Source: Apostichopus japonicus
Taxonomy: Eukaryota; Echinodermata; Holothuroidea; Aspidochirotida; Stichopodidae
DNA: 64,000 bases
Assembly: GCF_037975245.1 (NCBI RefSeq)
Contig: NC_092582.1
Span: 21,414,577 to 21,478,576 of the forward strand
Direction of reading: 5' to 3'
Positions 57,202 to 64,000 of the stretch are shown here, piece after piece. The notes below the pieces were generated by a model that ran no database searches, had not been told where the DNA came from, and saw only the letters and a program-made list of their open reading frames with translations. Position numbers and translations under genes: made by a program. Positions within the stretch are counted from its first letter, which is position 1. Each line of letters opens with the position of its first letter.

Positions 57202-60200
57202 GTAATTGACAAACTTACATTTAATGTGACAATTAATCAACCAAAAACAGTGTTACTGAATTATGCATAGCAGCAAAGTAAAGCCGATTGAATTATGAAT
57301 TTATGATGGTCATGGACATGCTGAAGATCTTGAAAGCTAGTAGATTAGACTCATCTTACGAGTAGCTAATGTCCGTAACTTTCTTGTAAATGTTCAACCT
57401 GGTGTGAGCTTTAAGTCACACATTACAGTTAATGATGTGTAGACCTGTAAAGTGTGATGTTCCTGGCTGATTTGTTAAGTTGCTTCTTTTTTTGGTGATT
57501 TTTTTCTCCAACTTTACTTTAAACTCTTGTAGAATGTATAGTTTCGGGGAAGTGATAAATTTATGACAATCAGAGTTTCATTACATCATATACCAATCAT
57601 ACTTAACCATATGATATTGACAAACCATTTTTAAGTGGTAAAACTTTGGATTGAGAAATGTTTTCTGTGAGTGTTCAGTTTTCCTTCACATAGATGCTCT
57701 AGTTTTTAATTTGATTTTGGGACCATACCACATTCATGTCATTAAACGATAGCAATGCAACAAAGCCCTTTCAATTGGAAAGTCATAAGTTAATGCTATT
57801 AGGGACTTGCAAGGATGCAAATGTCACAGTAAAGAACATACAATTCTGGTTTGGGAAAAGAGTATCAAGATTATTTCTGAACGTTCAAGTTGCTAATGAC
57901 CATGCATGCCAATTTTATGTAAGCAGGGGATGTGAACCTCTAATATTTGCAGGAAGGGTTACAATAATTTAGTAGTCTCAACTGTGCACTTGTACTCAAA
58001 CATAAAAACTTAACAGTAGAAGAAAACCGGGGAAAAAAAACAAAATAAGAGAAACTGAAAGGAAATGATCAATGAATAAAAAACAAATATAGGAAAATGA
58101 AAGGAAATGATAAAAATACACAACAAAACATTAACCAGGTTAAGCTCTGGTTACACTAACAATTTCCCTTTGAACAATTAAAAGACACCCAACCCCCCCC
58201 CCCCCAGCCTCCTCTTTGCCTTTCACTAGATTCACTGTTCTTGAATCATTCTTTTTGCAACCAAACGAGTGTTGCTTTTGAAAGCAAAACTTCAACGCTT
58301 ATCTCTGAAAATATTAAAGTGGCCCTGTTGGAGAGTTCTGTAGGTAGTGTAACGTTGACCAGTGCCTCCCGAAGTCCAGCTGCTTGAACTAATAAAAATC
58401 TTTAACACATATCAAGACAAAAATCGGAGAAGAGGTTGATGACTGGTTGATCTCTTATTTTTTGATTTATTAAGTCGATCTTTGATTCACTGGCATATGA
58501 ATTTACCACAGATTATGGCATTGACAGACTTTACAGAGACTTTGATAAGCAGTTAATAGAAATGATACAGGAACTTTCTGTACACTTAAGCAGTAACACA
58601 GTTAAGCACTTAGGAAGTTACGCAGTTAGGTAGTTACACAGTTACGCAGTTACGCACTTACGCAGTTACATTAACTCGTGGAGGCATACAAGATATTTTG
58701 TTGGGACTCACTTAACAACAGGCTTAAAGACTTAACCAGTTTAGATTCCTAACTAAAACATCTCTTTTCGAGATCACAACCGAACCAGTACGTGGGTAAA
58801 TGTATTTACAGTTGAAGGATAATACTAGCGTTTGTTGAGCCTCCTAGTGAAGTCGAAATTACAATTATCGAACCCCTATAGAAAGTGACAACGAATATGA
58901 TGTCTTAAAAATACACCCTAGTTTCTTGTTACTTAAATGTGCACTTAGCGCAACGATAGTTTTCCTAGAATTCCCTAGTGGTACGAACAATATCCCGCGC
59001 CACCCCAAAGATACCCGATTTTATCTTTCTTAAGACAAACAATTAAACCTAGAAGTCATGCCCAGCACATAATCGTGTGATAGAACAAATATACCAGTGA
59101 AGTGGTAGTAACTTACAGAAAATAGGCGTTCTCTCAGTTCTCTCTCTGTCAGAGGCCAATCTCGGAATACCTCGTGAGCGTGGTGAGCTAAAACTAATAA
59201 AACAATCTGCGCTACCACTAACAAGGGGAACATCTCAAAATTCGGGTGCTGATTCAGCAAGGTTTATAAACAAACAGGGGTACGATTTTCATTGGCTGTC
59301 CCCACCTGCAACTCGCAAAAGCTCTACACATGTTTTTGGAGAGGGGCCATCGACGGGTAGAACTGAGGGAACGCTCATTCTACACATATTTTGGGAGAGG
59401 GGCCATCGACGGGTAGAACTGAGGGAACACTCAATCCTAAACGAAAATATTACAATACAATTTACTTAAAGGGATACATTTCCATTACAGTAGTATAAAA
59501 TGTTGCCAGCTATAGTACCAGTAGTATAAGCATATCTATGAATACATTTAATTTATCTTTTTTTTTGGGTAGATTTGATGTCGCCTAAGAAGTTGGCACT
59601 GAACGGTAACGCCTCTACTTGTGAAAAGACCGATATCGAGACTGAGGATGATGAAGGCTGGATTATTGATGAGGGCGATGCATCTCAACCAGCAAACACA
59701 TCAGAAGATCAAGATCACCACACAAAAAATGGTGAAAACAGTAACGATAACTTGATAAAAGGACGAAGGAAGCAAAATTATCCCAAGTTGAGTACGACGA
59801 TTATTAAGCCAGTGATACCTGCTAGTTTAACACCAATGCAGGGCTGGAGAGCTACTGGTAACCCAGTTCAGACTCACTCCGACAGGCAAAATGACAATCT
59901 CTGTAGTCCTTCATTGCACGCCAATGCATCAGTAAATGTTGCGCGTACACACATGAACACTTCACCTCAAAGTACAGTCAGTACTCACAACAATTTGACA
60001 TCCAATGTATCTATTCCTAAAAGCAACTTGATGCCTAGCAACACTCGCGTTTCTACTCAGTCGGATCAAATAGTGATGCCTGTCATTGATCCCTCGTCTG
60101 TTGTTAGCACAGCAGTTTCTCAGTCCAGAATACTGAAACCAGCATCCAATAATAATAATAATAGCCCACTGGTATATGCAAAGCTAAAACCAAAGGTTGA

Positions 60201-62178
60201 CACAGATACTATTGGATCACAGTCGGTTTGTAAACTGATTAATCTTCAAACTGCTTCTATCTATAAGCCAGCTGTGCATTTGTCTGCATACAAGGAATAC
60301 GATGCTCCGGTCGAGGGCTATAACTGTAAAGCTTGTGGTTACCGTTTCCTTTCCGAGAGGAGTCTCTTGGCTCATTTACAGCGCCCTAGTTTGCTCATCA
60401 AGTACCTTTGTGACATTTGCTGTTCTCAGCGCTCATTCTACAACAAGTGTTCCCTTTGGACACACATATTATCTCATACTAAGAATGCATACAAGAATCT
60501 GGACAAGTTTGCCCGAACCATTACTGTGAAGCCCATATCGAGAAAGCAATTTTTGAGTTACAACTTTGGGGCAAGTTGTCCACTGACACTTCAGGACTAT
60601 GAAGCCACACGTGATGAAAAAGTCAATTGCCCTGCATGTTCCGAGAAATTGCAGGGGTCCGTCTCTGACCATTTAGGACGATTTGACAACGCTAACATGT
60701 CGGAATGCCGCACATGTAAACGTCTGTTAAAGAACCCTTGTGAGAGACAGTTACACAAAGATGTGCATGATAAAGGCAGATATTGCCCAGGCTGTGGAGT
60801 TGAGCACATGAACTTAAAGGAGTATTATCAGCATGGTAAGTCTGGTAGCTGTCTCTACTGGCTTTCCTCGCCAATACTAGTCTGTTGGATATGTTGCTCA
60901 TCCTTTTACCATCTGGACCTCTTCATGAGACACATCTGCAACCACCATTCTCTCTCTTACTACAAGTGCACTCACTGTCAGTTAGCGTTTCGAAACTTCA
61001 ACGCCCTCAATCTTCATCTGACCAAGGATCATTCAACAATGAAGGAGTCTCCAGGTAAACCATTTCAGCGAAGGATTCTAAAGTGCCCTCTCTGCAAGAA
61101 TGTATTTTCGAACCCGGAGGCAATTTTCACACACTTCAGAAATTCTCACAGGAGTTACGTGTTTGAGAGGATTAAGAGGGTGGCGTATCGATGTTCCCTC
61201 TGTCCTAATCCACGGAACTTTGTAGACAGGTACGGGCTGCTATCACATTTGAAGACAGCTCACACAGGATGTGGAAATCCTGTGATATGTGATTTGTGTG
61301 GGAAAGATGCTTTTTCTTCTGTGTTAGCACTGAGGGGACATCGTCTGGCATGCTTACAAGCAACCTGGCAAGTGGAGCAGCATGTTATCAACAGTGAGGA
61401 CAGACAGAAGACGTCGATAGCATCTTTACCAACCAAAACCAAGCGAGTCCTTCAATGTTCACTGTGTCCTTCATCTAATAAGGTATTTTACTCCTCGGTG
61501 GCAGGATATAAGAGTCATTTTACAAGTGCTCATAGTGGAGTCACTCCACTACCAGTAGAGGTTGATCTTGTCACAACCAGCTCTAACCCTTCCAAGCCAG
61601 GCTCAAATATGCAAGTGAACCCTTCAGTGGTTCCCACTCCGAAGGCTGTTTCAACAGGATCCTCCAAGCGTTCAATTATCGATGTGAATGCACCAAGTAA
61701 AGATCAACAGGAATCAAAGAAGATCAAACTGACCCCCAAAGTGCACCGGTCCTGCATCAAGTGCGGATTTAACTCTGTTGACTGGGACAAGTTTGTTGCG
61801 CACATCAAAACCCACAAGGAGAACTCGGCCCACGTACAATGCCAAGAATGCGGTCTCTGTTTTCGTTCCCAGATAGCTGTCGCTCGGCACATGGCCATGA
61901 AGCACCTGATCCAAACACCGATAGAACCGATCGCGATGCCAAAGTTTTCCCCTGTTGTTAGATCACCGGTCAAACATAAATCACCAAAGGAAGAGATTCC
62001 TCCACCAAAGGTAACACTGACACCAAAGGTTAAATCTGAAGCTGCAACGATGGAGTGCACTGTGTGTTACAGATTGTTCACAACAGATGTTCTACTGAGG
62101 AATCACATGAGAACTCACGGTATGGCTTTCATTCGTAGTTCCAAGAGATCGAGCGCCCCGAAAGTTGAAGCAGTGTGA
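57102..62178 (+). CDS. ZNF532/592/687-type multi-C2H2 zinc-finger protein
   Basis: Coding exons 57102-57201 and 59573-62178 (donor ACA G|gtaatt, acceptor gggtag) join in phase to give 901 residues. The N-terminus EFDDLLAAFNIP is close to the FDDLLAAFDIPD signature of vertebrate ZNF532, ZNF592 and ZNF687, which associate with ZMYND8 in a chromatin complex (family knowledge). A long Ser/Thr/Asn/Pro-rich low-complexity region follows (35-280). Then come unevenly spaced C2H2 and CxxC fingers from about 283 to 885: CKACGYRF, CDICCSQRS, CPACSEKL, CRTCKRLL, CWICCSSF, CTHCQLAF, CPLCKNVF, CSLCPNPR, CDLCGKDA, CSLCPSSN, CIKCGFNS, CQECGLCF, CTVCYRLF. The frame is open upstream of 57102 to an acceptor at 57080, so the true start may be in an earlier exon. 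Nuclear location is inferred. Confidence 0.9.
58314..59233 (-). CDS. Candidate small secreted peptide gene, two exons, nested antisense
   Basis: Exon 1 (59233-59117) starts MFPLLVVAQIVLLVLAHHA, a signal-peptide-like stretch, continues EVFRDWPLTERELRERLFS, and meets donor TCT|gtaagt. Exon 2 (58388-58314) follows acceptor tttttattag and reads FKQLDFGRHWSTLHYLQN to a TAA. Phase 0 at both sides gives 63 residues. A TTTATAAA box lies at 59263-59270, about 30 bp before the ATG; the implied 5' UTR would be very short, which counts against it. No family is recognised, there is no dibasic processing site, and the pairing of the exons is my inference. Confidence 0.3.
58587..58674. repeat. Minisatellite, CAGTTACG-type 9-10 bp units
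   Basis: AGTTACGCAGTTAGGTAGTT, ACACAGTTACGCAGTTACGC and neighbours form about nine imperfect copies of a CAGTTACGC-like unit. Confidence 0.8.
59323..59434. repeat. 56-bp tandem duplication
   Basis: TCTACACAT starts at 59323 and again at 59379. GAGAGGGGCCATCGACGGGT and AGAACTGAGGGAAC are identical in the two units, indicating a recent duplication. It lies about 140 bp left of the zinc-finger gene's large exon. Confidence 0.88.
59573..62178 (+). CDS. Zinc-finger gene large exon, all fingers and stop
   Basis: One 2.6-kb exon from acceptor ttttttttgggtag to TGA 62176-62178. The first 740 nt are low-complexity coding (Asn run from AATAATAATAATAAT at about residue 226); the rest is zinc-finger coding with linkers rich in Pro and Lys (PSVVPTPKAVS, SPKEEIPPPKV). 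Confidence 0.93.
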
Positions 62179-62495
62179 AATTAACTTTAATCCAGTGACT
62201 CATGCATTATAAATAGTTCCAGGTTAAAGTTGATCATTTTGTCAGCTATCAAATACACTTCAATTATGTAGCACGTACACAAAGGTGAGAGTTATTAGTT
62301 GGTAACAGTTTGTGGTAGCTGAAGGAGATGTTTATTACCTTTGGTGAGTATATTCTTACTATGTGGCAGTGCAAAGAAAGAAGAAAGAGTACCATATCTT
62401 AGGAAGCAAGTCAAGATCAGTGTATAGCCTATATAGTCTTTCCATTCATCAATTATGTTTGATGTATGTTAGATATACTTTATGCTTTACACATA

Positions 62496-62800
62496 CTACA
62501 GATTCCTGTAGCAACTAGTTGTGTGATATATGTGTGAGTTACATTGTGTTATTTCCACAGACTCCAGATACCTAGCACCTGGCTCTGTGTGATTTATGTT
62601 AATTGTGTAATTTACATAGACTACAGATGTCCAGAAACTGGTTGTGTGATGGATGTTTTTTACATTATGTAATTTATGCAGAATACAGATACCTATCAAC
62701 TGGTTCTATGTTAAGGTTGTTACATGATGTAAACTAACAGACTACAGATTCCTAGCAGCTGCTTCTTTGTCATGTACTATTTGATGTAATCTTTCATGAT
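62496..62800 (+). repeat. About 60-bp minisatellite in the zinc-finger gene 3' flank, five units
   Basis: The CTACAGATTCCTAGC-like phrase starts at 62496, 62562, 62621, 62683 and 62742. Each unit continues CTGGTTCTGTGTGAT and TTACATNNTGTAATTTA-like. Units are about 70-85% similar by eye. Confidence 0.8.
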
Positions 62801-63404
62801 TTGAAACTATTTACTTCTCTTTGGTTTTTTATTTCATATTTACAAGGTAGAATGTAGACAGAAAATCAATGAATGAATCAATGCCTTCATCATCATCAGG
62901 CCATGTTAAGAGCTTCAGTATTTTACAATCATTATTTGCAAAACCCTTATCCATTGCATATGTGGCTCGAAGATGTCACATTTAGATTTGCTCAGTCTTC
63001 GACCTTGTGTGCAAAGAACAAAAATCAGTGAAACTTACCTTGGCTGTTTGAGGGAAGTCGTTCACCACAGTTATCCATACCACATAGGTCATTGGTGAAT
63101 TTACTAATATTTTGGTAGAATTGCAGAGTTGGGGGAGGGGGGGGGGCATGGGTGGAAGAAGATGGTCACCAGTTGATATAGTACAAGGTACAGTAGTAGT
63201 GTTGCTATAGCCTGCAGTACCTTTGTAAAAATATCAATTAATGTTGTGATACTTTTCCTTTTTTTACTTTTACTTGAGTTTTGAAATACAAGTTCAAATC
63301 AATTTTGTTTTTTTGTACTTGTATTCTATTGCATTTGCTTCTGTTCCTCGGTACAGTTTAATTTAGCATATAACCAGTTCTTTTGTGTCGAGGGTAGTAT
63401 GGGG

Positions 63405-64000
63405 TCAGCCTTTGTGGGTGTGACACCTTGGCTTGTATAAACACTAACTCAAAAAGCAAGGGTTGGATGAAGTTCATATTTTCATATGGATCCACTGAAA
63501 ACCTCTTCTTTCTTGTGGAGGTCAAAGGTCACTTGAGGTTAACAGAGTCTGAGAACCTTGTGAACATGAAAACTCAAGAAGTACATCTCGGTTGAAGTTC
63601 ATGCTTCGTATGCATGTCAACCATGGTGCGTGCAAGAACCCTGTCTGCAATTAATATCAAAGGTCATGTGATATCAACATAGGTCATTCTAAAATAAACT
63701 TATAAATGGGATAAATTACAAAGTGCATCTTGGTTCAACTTCATATTTTGCATTGCTTGGTGAGTACTCTGCATGTAGACCCACTTTAGTGGGTACAGGA
63801 ACTCTTGTTGGTGTCTGTGGAAGTTGAAAGCCAAAGGTCAAAGCCTGAAATTGTAAACATGATAACTGAAAGTTTACCTTAGTAAAACTTAATCCTTCGT
63901 ATGTAGATGCTCAGCACAGCATTGCTATTGAAATCGGTAGTGGTCGAAGGTCAACAGATTTCAAATACTGAAAATGGTATCAGTGTGATAAGCACACAAT
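63405..64000 (+). repeat. AGGTCA-type repeat array, at least four units, continues past the edge
   Basis: GTGTGACACCTTGGCTTGTA at 63418 matches the leader at 25592. A perfect DR1 lies at 63519-63531. AACATGATAACTGAAAG and AACATGAAAACTCAAGAAG mark unit starts, and AAAGGTCA recurs near 63660 and 63835. Confidence 0.75.

Larger units (their letters stand above)
57202..59572. other. Intron of the zinc-finger gene
   Basis: Contains a poly-C tract (58190-58206), a CAGTTACG minisatellite, a 56-bp duplication and, on the minus strand, a possible two-exon small secreted-peptide gene. A 78-codon plus-strand open frame at 57736-57972 has no recognisable match. Confidence 0.55.
62179..64000. other. 3' flank of the zinc-finger gene
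   Basis: 3' UTR and beyond. It holds the 60-bp minisatellite, a poly-G tract (63131-63147) and AGGTCA-type tandem repeats from about 63400 to the right edge. I found no consensus AATAAA close after the stop and no further gene. Confidence 0.5.

Noticed and set aside
1-64000. CRISPR arrays, operons, phage or organellar genes
   Set aside because: Gene structure is spliced eukaryotic throughout; the tandem repeats found lack the spacer pattern of CRISPR.

Overview
This is 64 kb of A+T-rich animal nuclear DNA with four recognisable spliced protein genes separated and interrupted by many young and old repeats. Gene content (PKN, HMCES, DROSHA and a ZNF532/592/687-type protein), long introns with GT-AG ends, a tRNA-like SINE and many short inverted-repeat elements point to a marine invertebrate, probably a deuterostome and possibly an echinoderm. 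That taxonomic call is inference; nothing here is bacterial, viral or organellar.

Layout, left to right. Positions 1-17396: the 5' half of a protein kinase N gene on the minus strand. Five coding exons carry the start and all three HR1 domains; the C2-like and kinase parts lie beyond the left edge. Positions 17397-21146: a divergent intergenic region with a partly duplicated segment, one copy of which ends at the first HMCES exon. Positions 21147-30236: complete HMCES on the plus strand, seven coding exons, 389 residues. Positions 30237-32206: convergent intergenic DNA. Positions 32207-48347: complete DROSHA on the minus strand, 19 coding exons, 1212 residues, reconstructed with all exon phases agreeing. 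Positions 48348-57101: divergent intergenic DNA between DROSHA and the zinc-finger gene. Positions 57102-62178: a ZNF532/592/687-type gene on the plus strand, two coding exons, 901 residues. A possible small secreted-peptide gene lies antisense in its intron. Positions 62179-64000: 3' flank with a roughly 60-bp minisatellite and AGGTCA-rich repeats.

The four genes do not form a pathway: PKN is a Rho-effector kinase, HMCES protects abasic sites in single-stranded DNA, DROSHA starts microRNA maturation, and the zinc-finger protein belongs to a chromatin-associated family. Their link here is position.

The most unusual structures are: a 62-bp tandem repeat built from a DROSHA exon end and its splice donor; a four-copy TTAA-flanked inverted-repeat family; a dispersed repeat carrying DR1 and DR4 arrangements of AGGTCA; a hAT-type element with a perfect 8-bp target duplication; a SINE next to a DROSHA splice donor; and a ten-histidine run with a short RS-only N-terminus in DROSHA.
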